This document shows, piece after piece, positions 36,601 to 53,382 of a DNA stretch of 64,000 nucleotides (its first letter is position 1; the number at the start of each line of letters is the position of its first letter). This DNA comes from Piscicola geometra (taxonomy: Eukaryota > Annelida > Clitellata > Hirudinida > Piscicolidae), in NCBI GenBank assembly GCA_943735955.1, contig OX030957.1:986001-1050000 (forward strand), written 5' to 3'. The notes beneath the pieces are model-generated. The model was not told the origin of the DNA. It searched no databases and was given only the letters and a program-made list of their open reading frames with translations. Both the position numbers and the translations under genes were made by a program.

Positions 36601-37802
36601 GCCAATGAGTTATGAACTGCACGACAAGAACTTGACTTGTGCGGTTCATTACGCAAACCTCCTTAGCCCTTCCCTCTCGGTCTCAGTCCTTATCAAACTC
36701 AGGAAATGTTTGTTTAAATATTTTGAATTCTAAGATCCTAATATATTGAGTTTTTGAATTTATTACAATAATAATTTATTCATATATTCTATTAAAGACT
36801 TCCAAAAAGATTATTAAATTTAAAAACTAAAAAAAGTCTAAACCGACATTTCAACACCTGGACAGACTTTCCAAAAATAAAATGTCCATCAGAAGTCAGT
36901 CTGCGTCCATATGAAAAAAACTTCAAAGTTGAATGCAAGATCTACTCTTACCCTTCCTTTGTGAGGTCCCAAGTGGCCTGGAGCAAGATGTATTCAAAAG
37001 AGATCAAATATGTTCTACCGATTAATGAGAGCATTGGAATCTACAAACTAACTGAGGTATGTGTCGGAATAGGGGTTTGGATGTTTTTTTTGTACACCAT
37101 ATGTAAAAATTTGAATAGTTAACTAGTTTTTTATCGTTTAAGTTTTTTGAATACTTATTTTCATTTTTATTTAATTTCTATAAATCTTATTATCGAAACA
37201 GTTTCCAAATTCTTCACGACTGATCTTCTCGATTAAGAAAATGTTTCCTCAGGCCTTCAGAACCTACAAATTTGAAGTCAGTGCTCTAAACATATTTTTA
37301 CTTCAAAAAAACGAATAAAATTTCAATTTAAACAATATTTTTGAATAAATAATTTTACTATTTTTTTAGTTTAAATGGAAAAATGTATTATTTAAACTTG
37401 CAGGCATGGAACTCAGCTGGTCATGGATACCATGAAATGAGGATCGTCAGGAGTGGTTAGTGACAAACAAATTTTTTTGAACACAACCCTAACCCTTGAG
37501 CTTTAAGACTTGGTCAAATACACTTTAAATAGTTAATTGATATATAATTAATACATAGGCTAAATTATACACTTTAAAATATTGAAAGATTTTGAAGTAA
37601 AGTTCTTAAAATACTGAAAATATATATTAAATCTAGATAATCATTTAAATATAAAATCAAATCAATTCACAATTTTGATTCGACAACTCCACAATCAAAC
37701 GCAACAGTCCCAGAAGCGATAGCAGCAAACAATCAGGCATCCACTCAATCGTCTACTCGTTTTATTTGCATTCCACTCGTTCTTTTGTTTGCAATCTCTT
37801 AG
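33637..37802 (+). CDS. Secreted or GPI-anchored protein with three Ig-like domains (399 aa)
   Basis: Exons: 33637-33694, 34259-34463, 35485-35555, 36050-36130, 36336-36707, 36866-37056, 37202-37276, 37404-37455, 37708-37802. Phases are continuous (1200 nt with the TAG). Residues 1-19 are a signal peptide (NLLLLSIFLTF). Ig1: C46, W61 (VVWYRR) and C123 in the classic ISDARITDAGEIGC. Ig2: C175 to C240. Ig3: C286 and W301, but F350 replaces the second cysteine in YKFEAWNSAGHG, which otherwise fits the Y.C.A.N..G consensus. About nine N-glycosylation sites. The C-terminus is a small-residue region (NNQASTQSS) and a hydrophobic end (FICIPLVLLFAIS) with no basic tail, the pattern of a GPI-anchor signal. 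Its likely role is cell-surface adhesion or recognition; the partner is unknown. The intron after 36130 has a GC donor (TCG|GCACGT): only this border keeps the frame. Confidence 0.75.
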
Positions 37803-38740
37803 AACTTCCAATCTCTCATTCCAATATGCACGCTATTCAGATTTATTTCTCTTTATATGATCCTTCTAGTTTTCTTCATCGTCGTTGTCATCAGCAAATA
37901 TTCTCAACAGCAACCCAAGTACGCTTCGATTCGTCATTGACCTTCAGTAGACCTTTAGGTCATCAATTATGTTGGTGATTCAATTATACTTTTTCTTGAA
38001 AAAATTTAATATTCTACTTTATTGTTTAATTAAAATTAATATTTTTTTGTCCAAAATCATTATCATCATTTATCTTGTACTTTGCAACCATTTGAGTCAG
38101 CACCATCATTGCATCCTTTTTCTTCACTACATTTCCATAATCTTCTCAACTATCAACCTTTCCACCAGAATTGCAAGTAGCTTTATCATCCAAACTATCA
38201 TTATCATTTTTATTTGATCTTTAGACGTTAAACCTACCTATGAAACTTACATTTGGACTTATATCGTTGTTTGAATTCTTGTTTTAGGGGCATTATAACT
38301 CACTGCACCACTCCAAACAAATATTTATTTACAGATTTGTTTTAATTCCTTTCTCGAAATTTTTAATGTTTTGCAAATTTTGAGTTATATTTTCTATTTA
38401 CAACCTATTTGTGGAAGACTCATAAAAATGCACAAGTAAATTCTGAGTCGAACTTGTGTTTAAAATAAAAGTGTTTTGTTTTTTATTAAATGCAATTTAT
38501 TAAAATTCATAGTAATCAAAAATGTTCATAATTGTCATAAAATTGTTAAATAATACATTAAAAGCTTTATTTGATCAAAATATTTATTTAAAAAATCAAT
38601 AAAAATTTTAAGATGTTCAATTTGAAAGTAAGGTAAATAAATGTATTCCATAAACTGTTTAGATAAATGTATTGTTTGAAAGGAAGCGCAAATTATATTA
38701 ATTATGAATAAAAACACAAAAGAGAAAAAAATGAATAAAT
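37803..38740. other. 3' flank of the Ig gene, no further gene seen
   Basis: The first few hundred bases are probably the 3' UTR (open but low-complexity, C/T-rich). The rest is AT-rich. Confidence 0.35.
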
Positions 38741-38857
38741 TCAAAATGTTGAAGCCTGACGCTTGGAGGTCGTTGGGAGTGTAGGGTCGCCTAGTATTTC
38801 CACACATCTAAAAATAGAGAAGACTTCGGGATAGTGCTGAAACCAAAGTCCGCTGTA
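38741..38857 (-). other. Possible terminal exon, - strand, unrecognised
   Basis: AG acceptor, then 38 open codons (YSGLWFQHYPEVFSIFRCVE and further) ending in TGA, in a GC-richer pocket. All three - strand frames here show coding-like stretches, so this is weak. It may be the last exon of a gene lying to the right. Confidence 0.2.
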
Positions 38858-40559
38858 CTTTTAGTTGGGGGGTAATTGTGTTTAGGGACATTTGCTTGAT
38901 ACTTTTTCAATATTTGACTAACTTTTCTAGTAATATTGAGATGGGGAGTCTATACCGAGAGTTATCAACATTACTTGATTCTTGAAAAGTTCAGGAATTG
39001 TTATATTAAAACTATGTGGATGCTTGATTATTTTAAAAACCTACTCAAATTATTTTGATGAGGTTTTACTTTGGTGATAATTTATATAACAGGAGTCGCA
39101 ATATTCATCCGAATGAGCTGAATTCTATACGGATTCATGAAACATCTTGCGAGCTTTTCTCTGGGTCTCAGGAGCAATTACTTTTATATGACATTTTTGA
39201 ACATCATTATTTCATGTTTCATGGAAGTTAAAAAAGCGAGCGTTATGTACATTTCTGCGTTCAACTACAAAATACAAGTTGGAGCACACAAATGCACACA
39301 ACCCTCACCTTCTGGTTCTATTACAGTAAGTTTAGTTATTTTCTATTGAAACAAACATATTTTTCAAATTAGTGGATATTGAATTCCTTTTTCACTTTTT
39401 ATTCTGCTTCATTAAAAACTAACTTACTTCAAATAGTTCTTGCTGTTGATCGAAAATATGATGACCTGTGAGTCTTCCAAGGTGAAAATCTAAAATTTTA
39501 ACTTCAAATTTATCAAACATATCAGTTTCAATAAATACTTTTTTTTCGAATTATTTATAAATACTTATTTATATTTAGAGAAAACAAACTATAACACTTA
39601 TTCTTCAAAACAGTCAAACAGATTAGATAATAACGCTAACAAAAGCGCACCGATCAAACTTAACGTCACTAAAACTACTTCGAAACAAAAACACTTTTAA
39701 GAACTAAGAAAGTATAAACTACTTTTCAAAATGCGCTTTCTTACACAGGTAGACACCACAATGAAACATTATGTGCAAGGGCATTGTCTTAGCGGGAAAA
39801 CATCCGAGCCGACACGCAACCAAACAAACAAAAGAGTTTTCGACTATAAAATAGTTATATAAACATATATTACATTAATCTATTTATAACATCATGCTAT
39901 ATTTCGAAAGTTGAAATGAATATTCAAAGTACTTCGATGCACCTGAAACAAACGTTGAAGCCCATATTGACAAGAAACACATCTCAAAATCTTGAAGCTT
40001 CCATTCACTGCGCCACACTTCAACAAGCCAGAAATGTGTTTTAAAGTTTTTTTCCATGTGTATAAACACCAGTCACATTTTCGTGCCGCTGGAACATTAC
40101 CTCCGCCCCCAATTGCTCCCAAAATGTTATTACTATATTATTATCGGCGCTTTGGGACTTTCTAGTGAAATTTTTATCTTCATTACTTATTTATTATTGC
40201 GTTCAATAAATTATTTGTCAATACTGAATAGCCTGCTTTACTAACTCATTTTTTTCTATAAATATTTTTTGTAAATTTCATATAATTAGACATGTGTTGA
40301 ATTTATTATAGGACTATATTCCCTTACCACTGTTCAGATAGAAAGTTGGTTCTATAAGCATATGATTTGTATTTTTCTCATCTTGAACTTTTCTATTTGG
40401 ATCAATACACTATTCTCATTTACTGGAGATGGAAATATTCTAATAACATCTTTTGCCAACTAAAACACTTCCTTAACCAATATTTTTGCAGAACATAAAA
40501 TATATCTTTAAAAAGATTCAACTATTTAAAAATCAAAAACGGAAAAAACATTAAATAGT
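38858..40559. other. Unresolved region with short open stretches
   Basis: A + strand open stretch at about 39137-39331 ends in ...PSPSGSIT|GTAAGT, a good donor, but has no good acceptor. A - strand stretch at 39892-40122 has two CxxC pairs (KCDWCLYTWKK and LRCVSCQYG), which hint at a transposon-type zinc ribbon. Neither is convincing as a gene. Confidence 0.25.
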
Positions 40560-41049
40560 CAAAGTTGAGCATTAAACAGCCAATCCGTTAAAACGTTATT
40601 AACGAAGTGATAAAGGTTTAATTCTTGGTGAATTTGTTCAAGTTCAATCCAGCTATTTTTAAAGTGCAACAGCAGAACGTTTATTTTCAATGAGAAAAAA
40701 TATCTTACGTGCCAAAAGATCACCTTCGTCAAATGAGAACTTCGAGAAGCTACTATTTATGATAGAAACATTCATCTCTTGGGTAAAACTCAAAAAAAGA
40801 AGTAAAAGAGGTATTTAATTATGCATAAATTTTATTTTTCATTCGTTCCTTCATATTATTTCTTTTTGTTAAAAAATGTTAATTACTAATTTTTTAGTTT
40901 AATAATACTTAGAAAGTTTATATTATAATAGTAATACTGTGTTTTATTTAAGTTTTGTAAACTCTAGTTTTGTCTTTTTATTGTAAATTTTTTTGCAACT
41001 GATTAACAGTTAACGAAGTTAACTTTTTGATTAGTTTTGCCCACTCGTG
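40560..41049. mobile_element. Longer relative of the hAT-like MITE
   Basis: The left end CAAAGTTGAGCATTAAAC, with CCGTTAAAAC shortly after, aligns with the left end of the element at 32403. The right end, inverted (CACGAGTGGGCAAAACTAAT), resembles that element's other end. The interior again has GTTAA/TTAAC words (GATTAACAGTTAACGAAGTT). No intact 8-bp duplication was found, so the borders are less certain. Confidence 0.45.
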
Positions 41050-41559
41050 CAAATGGGCTCTAACTGATGCTGGAGCACACTGACACCAGCAAGGAAAGCA
41101 AATACAAATACAACCACAAACACAACCTCTGAAAACACAGATGCAGTAATCAATGTGATGGCGTGATCGAGTCTCAATAATTAAAAAGACGTGTCATTGT
41201 CTACAACGACACCGGCTCATAAGTCTCATTATAAAACTCTTAATCAGGTCAATAACGCTCAACCTCTTATAGCTGACAAACTATAATTAACTTAGTTTTT
41301 TCTATTAAGAAACATTGAAATATAATTATAAAATAATGTATAATAAACTTCAATAAAAATCTTTTTAAATTTTATTAATCCCACATTCTAATAATTGTTT
41401 GTAATAATTATGTAGATTGGCCTTTCCTAATATATAATTTATAATCTCAAATAGAATTTCAAAAATAAATATTTAAGAAAATAAATTCAAATTTACATAA
41501 GCAAATTAGAATTGATAAAAGCGTACTCTATCCTTCATGGCAATTACTCATCGATACTT

Positions 41560-41600
41560 ATTGGAAAGACGTCATAAAGTTTATATGACGTATTTCCAAT
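41560..41600. repeat. 17-bp inverted repeat (hairpin)
   Basis: The arms ATTGGAAAGACGTCATA (41560-41576) and TATGACGTATTTCCAAT (41584-41600) match at 16 of 17 positions around a 7-nt loop. Each arm contains an ACGTCA half of a CREB/ATF site and an ATTGG (reverse CCAAT) word. Confidence 0.85.
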
Positions 41601-41890
41601 AGTTGTCGTGTGGGAATACGTCTTTAGTTTGATGAAATACAAAAAATATTAACACAATTGAAATCAATTTTCAAATTTCCACATGTGAAAAGATTGATTA
41701 AAATACTTTATTTTGAGATTTTCTCATCATCGGTATGCTATTCATCATTTTATATTTTCTTTGTAAATAGTTCTATGATTTTTAAAGCGCATCAATGACG
41801 AGGAAAGAACTAATAAAATAATAAAAAACAAAACTTTTTAAGTAATTACGATATTTTTTGGCATTATTAGGGAGGATCATGAAAATACGA

Positions 41891-46361
<4,471 letters not shown>

Positions 46362-47175
46362 CTGGGGGAAAAATATAAAAATGCAATCACACGAAAGTTT
46401 TTAAAAAGTGTTAAAAATTTGTAAAGATTTTTAGGTTTTCAATTCTTTCCGATGCTAAGCAAGCGTTTATTTTTCTAAGAACTTCCATAAGTTTAGAATA
46501 GGTAATTTTAAATGTCAAAAGGATTTACAATAAAATTCAAAAGCTTATAGATCAGTTAGTTTGTGAAATATATAAAAAAAAATTCATAAAATGCTTAGAC
46601 TTAAAATTGTTTTTGTTCAAATTTTCAGCCAAAATAAAATGAAAATAGAATACAAAATTATTTACTTTTTCCAAATGCTTCAATAATTATTTTTTCTACT
46701 CACCATAATCTTCAATATTTAGTATGCAATCTCATAAAAATCATTAGAAGGCCAAACAATTCACCAAAAGGCATCAATAACGCATGCATTCCTTTAACTG
46801 AGCAAACATTTCAGCTTTTGGTCCCGCTAATTTATATGTTTTATTTTTCATTCGTGAAAATTAATCTTTTAATTATTATCTAGTTTTTTCTTATCCATTT
46901 TATTTTGCTTTTCTAAACTGTTCAAAATTTAAGCTTCTGATTTTTATAAAGTATCTGAAACGTGTTAACAAAAGTATTTCTAAACTATTAAACCTTTTCA
47001 AATAAAGCGAATTTTAATAATAAAAAAATTATAGATAATGATCTTTTTTACAACTGAAAACAAAGTTTGATATATTTTTCAAATCATGCCATTTTAACTC
47101 TTATTCTGTTCTTTAAGGCGGTTCATAGTGACTTTGATATCTTCATTGGAAGAAGGCATCTTGGTATTCAATCGG

Positions 47176-50100
47176 TTATCGATGAATGTTGTTGATCGAG
47201 TTGTATGGGTAGTTGGGCTGGTGGTGGTCAATATTATTCATGCCAGAAATAAAAATGTTATTGGAGCTGTTGGCAACGTTTCTGGGCATCTTCTTAGGAA
47301 CCTTGATATCTCCTTCCGAAATGCCTTGGTGCCCCCTACTCTGGCTGCTTGCAAGGTCAATAGTGTTAGCTTTATTGCTCATGGGCTGCGTAGTTTTGTG
47401 GGTCTGTTTAGTCTCTTTTAGGTTGTTGTTGGTCTGATTCTGCTGTCCCATCTGAAGCTTCATTTCTTCTAGCTTTTTTTGCATTTCCAGTAGCTTTAAT
47501 GAGTGAATATTGAAATTATTTTAGAGATTGTTAATTTTATATTTTTATATATACATTTTTAATAAATGATCCGCTTTTTAATGTAATTAATATAATTTGA
47601 TGTCAAATATTTATGAAAATAATTTTTTTAATTCTAAAAAGCAGTATTTTTGTAACAATTTAATTTCCCATTTCTAATGACCTTTTTTTCTTTTTCAATC
47701 AAGAGAACATCAATCTCGCTCTCATTCTGCTCTCCACTCATTCTGTCACATTGGGATAATTAATTATACAGAATCTTTATGAGTTTAAACTATATTGATT
47801 TCAATTAAATTAGCACTCAAGCCCAAAGGCTAATAGCTTGTCGATTCATAATATATTTTTTTATCAAACATGTTTTAAGCAGTACTTTTTCAATTGCGAA
47901 AATTTATTTAACAATCGTTATTATCACCACCTTATCATCTTGTTCAGATTGGTCGCTCTGTAATTTTCGTAGTGAACTTCTTTGGTTGTTTCTATGAGGT
48001 CATGCATGTGGGAACTGGTATGAGGGTGGATGGATGGTGAATAATTATATAAATAATTAATTACACAAATATAACATTGAATTTTTTAAATTTTAAATCC
48101 TTATTTTAAGATTCAAAATTTTCAAATGTACTTTAGCAAAAAGTAACGCAAGAGTTTGAAGTCCGAATGTTTTTTGTTTTCCACTGAAAGAAGCATAAAA
48201 TGATTATTAATCAAATAATAACAAATTGAAATGTTTAAAAAATAGTTAAAGTTAATATGATTTTAATATTTTAGGTATGTCCACTAGGGGTGTAACATTT
48301 TTTTAACAACTCTAATGCCCACACATATAATGATGTTAACCTAAGCTTGTGAATTAATCTTAAAAACACTCTCACCTTCCACCACTCCCCAAGGATATAC
48401 TCGACCAGCAATTCTTTTGCCAGCTACCTCGACTACTTTGTCACTACAAGCAATTGAGAATGGGTAATGGCTCTGTAAGAAGATGATGGGGATTACTATA
48501 AAATTCGTTCAAGAACTTGTAAGATAATGATATTAATTTTTGTAAATACTTTTTTAGCTATTAAATTTTTCTAAATTATCTAGGTTTTAAGAAAGAAAAT
48601 AACTTCAAATTTTAATAATTGTTTAGATTTGAACAAATTTTGCTAGTATTTATAAAAAATAGGATGATTTATTTAGACTAATCGCTAGTGGAAGGAAGCA
48701 GACTTGAAACATGTAATAGGTGCCGATACTTATTAACAAGAGCATAAGTTAAGTTTCATTTGTTCTTTTTCAGAATTTAATCTTTTTTTGTTTAAATATG
48801 TGAAAAATATAAGTAATTATAAAACAAAAATGTAACAAGAGGGTTAAAATATCTTTAAAAAACTATTCGCAATAAAAACTAACTTTCAGTTCCTTATCCC
48901 TAGCAATGTATTCATCGTCGTCGTCATCATCAATGTCAGGCAATCGATAAACCTTCAATCCATGCTCTGCGATTTCTTTTCTTATCTGGCAGTTGTGAAT
49001 CGCATCACATTGTTGTGTTTTTTCATTTCAATTGAACTTTTTCATTGATAGTTTCAATTTTTTAAATCAAAAGTTATCACCATGTTTTTAGCGTCTTTGA
49101 GTTCTGAAGGAGTGAGCGTGTCCGCCTTGGCGATGACTGGCACCAGATTGACTTTATCTTGAATACTCCTTATCGCCCACAGGTCCAATGCCTTGAGACT
49201 GATAGAGTGATTGAAATAGGTCGTAGTTTGAAAGAGCTAAATACTCATTGAGATAAGGTTCCTGATTATCTGTAATTCACCAATGTGTTCATCGAAACAT
49301 CTCTAAGGAAAGAAGGAAATACGCATTCGCAATTAAGTTAGCGATAAAAATAATTTTTACACATTTTTATTCATTCATAATGTCATTTTTTAACATAATA
49401 TCGGAGCCTCGTTTGAAAGATTTCAAAATTTAATTTTTAAGTTTGCCCTAAAAAAGGATGAAAAAATTAAAAACGCGCATCCAAACACCTTCTGGAAGAG
49501 GGGTTGATGAAGTAGAGGCAGCAATGAATGCGGTGATCTTGCATTCCTTGTCGTCTTGTTCCCATTTCCGCCTTCAGGTACTCTCCAAGCTGCTCCTTCA
49601 AATGATTCTCCACAAGTTTTACACTGTAGATCGGAGAAAAAATATCTAAGTTTGTTGGAGGTGTTAAAAGATTGAATTGTTTCAATTTTGATAAATTTGC
49701 TGTGGCTGTATATTATTAGCATCATAAATCGAGTAAAAAATTCGTAACAGTATTTTTTATTTTAAAAAACTTCATTTCTAATTTTTTTGCCTAGTCTATA
49801 TTATCTTTACTTTAATTTTTTTTTAAATTGTAAACATATTTCAAGTTTAAATAACCTACAATCAATCTATGACGTATTTTATGACTTTTCAAAGCCTCTT
49901 ATCCGGGTCGTGGTTAAGTGGACAATTTATATTTCAAACAACCTTAAAAGTTCTATAAAGCATTACATGTGCTGCTGAAAGTTAAGAATCTAGGCAATAA
50001 ACACGAATAATAATTTTAATGAAAATATAATTTGTTACAAAATTGAATGAAAGATTTCTTTATTTAAAGGCTCTAAAAGAATTAACTTTTGAAAATAATT

Positions 50101-53100
50101 TATGTAAAAAAATATATATAAAACATTCTAATACTTTTTTTTAAAGATTACATCTTCTAGATTTTAACTTCGTTTTTTTATCTAAATAAATTCTAAGAAA
50201 TATAAACATTTTTAATGTGTCGAAATAATAAGTCAGTTATTACTTCTATAAGATGCGTGCTTTGAGAGCAAAACAAATTCTCAACTTTCAGCACTGAATT
50301 TCTCGTGCCTGAATGGCCTTGGAACTTCCAGATATTTCAGTGAAAGGAACGCTGAACCTATTCTTAGAGTAATTATTTCAACGTAATCACACAATTCTCA
50401 TAATTTGAGAATAGTTGTGTTTTTAGTTACTTTTTTTCCAATATTAAAAAAATTAATATAGAATAAAAATAGAACTATAAATTATATAATTTCTGTTATA
50501 TTTCGATTTCATCGAATCAATTTGATTAAAAACATAATCTCTAAGAAAAATAATGTATTCACATTTATAGAGTATTGGAAATGTTTTAAATTGTAACTTT
50601 AATGAGATCAAGAAAAACTATTCTTTTAAAATAGGTTTATCGATAGTCATTCAAAGCTGCATACTCCTTCGAGGAATCGAGAGAAGTCCCGAATCCTGGA
50701 GTGTCAATGACTGTGAGCCTTAGTTTGACTCCTCTTTCCTCCACCTCCATCTGCTTCTGCTCCAACTGCACAGTTTTCGGGGCTGTGAGAGTGGAATGAA
50801 GTGCATGGTTAGGTGCATTGAATAGATTAGTTCAAGAAAAATAAAATTTAAGCCTAAAAAATTGTTTTACAATTACAATTAGAGTAAAAAACTTTGTTTT
50901 TTTTCATTAAAACCTTGTTCTGTATTGTTGCTTTCCCATTTCGCTCTGGGAAAGAGACTTCGTAAGAATGTCGTTTTGCCCAAGCCACTCTGCCCTAATA
51001 ATTTAAATTTTTCACTTTAATATTTCATATTATATAAGTTTTCAGATTTCAAAGTTAATTTACCTAAAGCTAAAGTATGTTTACAAGAGTTTCTACAATT
51101 TTATTTATTTATTTTTATGTATATGATATAATAGAGAATAATATAAATGAAATGAAGTCAACATAAATCAAAAAAACTTAAAAGACTCTTATAGTAAAAC
51201 TAAACCAAGACAACTTGATCAAAGTAATCGAGGATGTTATCCGAACTGGCATACATTTTTGGAATATTTTAATGTAAGTCAAACTCTTAAATCATTATCC
51301 ATAGGTTGACGCTTGATAGTATTCAATTTCCAAATGCACTCAGTTTGCTTTTTGCAAAAATCTTATAATGAAATGGGGAATTTAAAAAACCAATTGAAAG
51401 ATGAGAAGAAAGTAAATAAACAGCTTTGAAATATTCAACAATGCAGTCTATCGTATAATCTTCAAAAGAAACATTGAGGCTTTCTAAAAAAAACAAGCGT
51501 ATCACTCACCAACGACCATGAAGCTGAAGTCGAAACCTCTTTTCACGGCCCTCTTGTGCAACTGGTCTGGAAGGGCTGAAAAGCCAATGCATTCACCTTC
51601 TGTCTGTTGTGGTAGCAGAAGAGAATTTAGAAAAAAGTACGAAGCTTGCGGGTCAAAGAATATTAATTGGTGTTTTTCAATATTTTTTTTGAATGTGAGT
51701 TTTTAGTATAAATATTAATGTTTTTTCATTTGGTTGTTCCTTTATAACGCTCTTTTGTGACTGAATATCCGATGTAAATAAAAATTGTAAAAATTGAAGT
51801 ATATAAAATAATAATAATAAATTATTTTAATATTTTTATATTCCAAGTTTAATTAGCATAGATTAAAAAATGTATTCGTTGAAAAAATGTTTCACAAAGT
51901 CTTTTGAATCATAAACCCTCTCAAATGTTAGCATTTAAATTCCAAACGTCCGGATTGTCACTGAGTTACATGAGCACTTCAAAATTGATGAACAAATAAT
52001 ATAATATTTAAAAAAATAGTAAAACATTGAAAATTAATATTTACACAAATTGCAAATCAACCGTCAAATCAAAGTTATCTTATAAATATAAATAATTTTA
52101 ACAAACGTGAATTAACAAAATCATTAGATTTATCTTAAATGTCATCGAATTTCTAAGCAAATAAAGAGTCTAAAATTTGTTAAATAGTTTTTAACTTATT
52201 ACGGCTATGGAAATTATTTTTCAAGTATATAATAAAGCCAATTTAGAGCCTCTTAGTTGCTGTTAATATCTCGACCTTGGCTCAATTTGAGACTTTTCCA
52301 TCAAAATACATCTTATTCTGATCGTGTTTTCATTTTGGAAAATGTTCACCTTGAGTTTATTATATTCCTAGCTCAGTTTCTTACTATATCTTACTCTCAT
52401 TATTTTTTGTTTCGGAATGTTTTCACCTTGAGTTTATTATATTCTTGGCTCAATTTCTGTTTCTGATATTAGATATTCTCAAGTTTTCATTTAGATAAAT
52501 CTATATTACTATTCGTAAATAAATAGGAATTTCAAAAAATTAAACTATGCATGCATGATTATTATGAAACACAAGGAACTGTTTGACAGTACTCTAGAAA
52601 ACACTCGATTAGCACCTGTAGTTAGTTGTGGTGCATTGAAGAGGCTGTATAGATTCGCCTAGATATGAATAGCTTTGAATCGCATTCTTGCTTGAAAATT
52701 GAGTAAGAAACTCGTCATTTTCTGTCTATTACAACAGTTATAAGTTTCAAAAACAAGAACATCACATTTATAAAACATTTTATCTCAAATTTATAAAATA
52801 TCTAAAAACTTATTTTTAAATAGGCACTGGCAATTTTCCTAGTCTCTTAAACATCTATAGTACTACTTAACTATTTTTCTCATATTTCATTTAATCTCAA
52901 TTGAAGAGGGCATATGAATATTTGATTCATACTTGAGCCTTCAACGCATTTTTAAAACTGTAACTACATAAGAAACTTTCAACATGATTTAGTTTTTTTA
53001 TAACAGTGAAAATAAGGATGTACTGGTTTATAAATAATCAGTAAAGTTGATAAGCTACCTTCTTTTGAATTGGTTTAATATCTTTGTGAACATGGTTTTT

Positions 53101-53382
53101 GTCTGTGGTTGTACTTCTTGACGGATTGTTGTTTGTAGTTTCAGCGGTGTGGCTGCTTCCATCCTTTTCGAAAGTTGATGTGTTTTCATCAAAAGGGTAA
53201 AAATATTTTTTCACAGATTTATCTGGGTTTTTGTTCATGTTATTAACTTCTTCTTTACTAACGAAAGTCGTTCGTTCAAAGGGTTTTGTGCTGTGAAACA
53301 CATGATCATTTCTTGATTGGGTGATGCCATTGAAAGGATGATCGCTTGAGGGAAAAGACAGTGGTTGCTTGGTTGCTTTCAT
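47176..53382 (-). CDS. Septin GTPase, SEPT2-group-like (12 exons, 527 aa)
   Basis: Exons on the - strand: 53382-53059, 51603-51510, 50994-50914, 50782-50665, 49623-49489, 49198-49081, 48985-48884, 48472-48376, 48183-48132, 48014-47931, 47742-47682, 47493-47176. All phases agree. Septins are GTP-binding proteins that assemble into filaments at the cell cortex, at cytokinesis rings and at ciliary bases. Visible: a 108-aa Ser/Thr/Lys-rich N-terminal exon; the polybasic KRAVKRGFDFSFMVV; P-loop G1 GQSGLGKT (140-147); VEERGVKLRLTVIDTPGFG with G3 DTPG (193-196); CCLYFI; G4 AKAD (274-277); and the septin-unique element through GRVYPWGVVEVEN. A C-terminal coiled coil (EKEKKLLEMQKKLEEMKLQM) is followed by an Asn-rich tail. 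EHGLKVYRLPD and YPWGVVEVEN favour the SEPT2 group. The region between G1 and G3 is shorter and diverged. The start exon has an AG acceptor two bases before its ATG, so a 5' noncoding exon is likely. Confidence 0.9.
52257..52465. repeat. Degenerate tandem repeat, about 78-bp period
   Basis: ATGTTCACCTTGAGTTTATT/ATATTCCTAGCTCAGTTTCT at about 52341 recurs at about 52417 as ATGTTTTCACCTTGAGTTTA/TTATATTCTTGGCTCAATTT. A weaker CTTGGCTCAATTT occurs at about 52275. Lies in the first coding intron of the septin gene. Confidence 0.65.

Noticed and set aside
47128..47437. + strand ORFs opposite the septin last exon
   Set aside because: Antisense shadows of the septin C-terminal exon.
48014..48376. Missing conserved septin segment between GVVE and SHMHDL
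   Set aside because: On re-reading, a 52-bp exon at 48132-48183 encodes VENKKHSDFKLLRYFLL in the right phase, so nothing is missing.
49250..49315. Extra septin exon (RCFDEHIGELQ)
   Set aside because: No usable donor, and skipping it joins PSSR to SLKALDL, exactly as in other septins.
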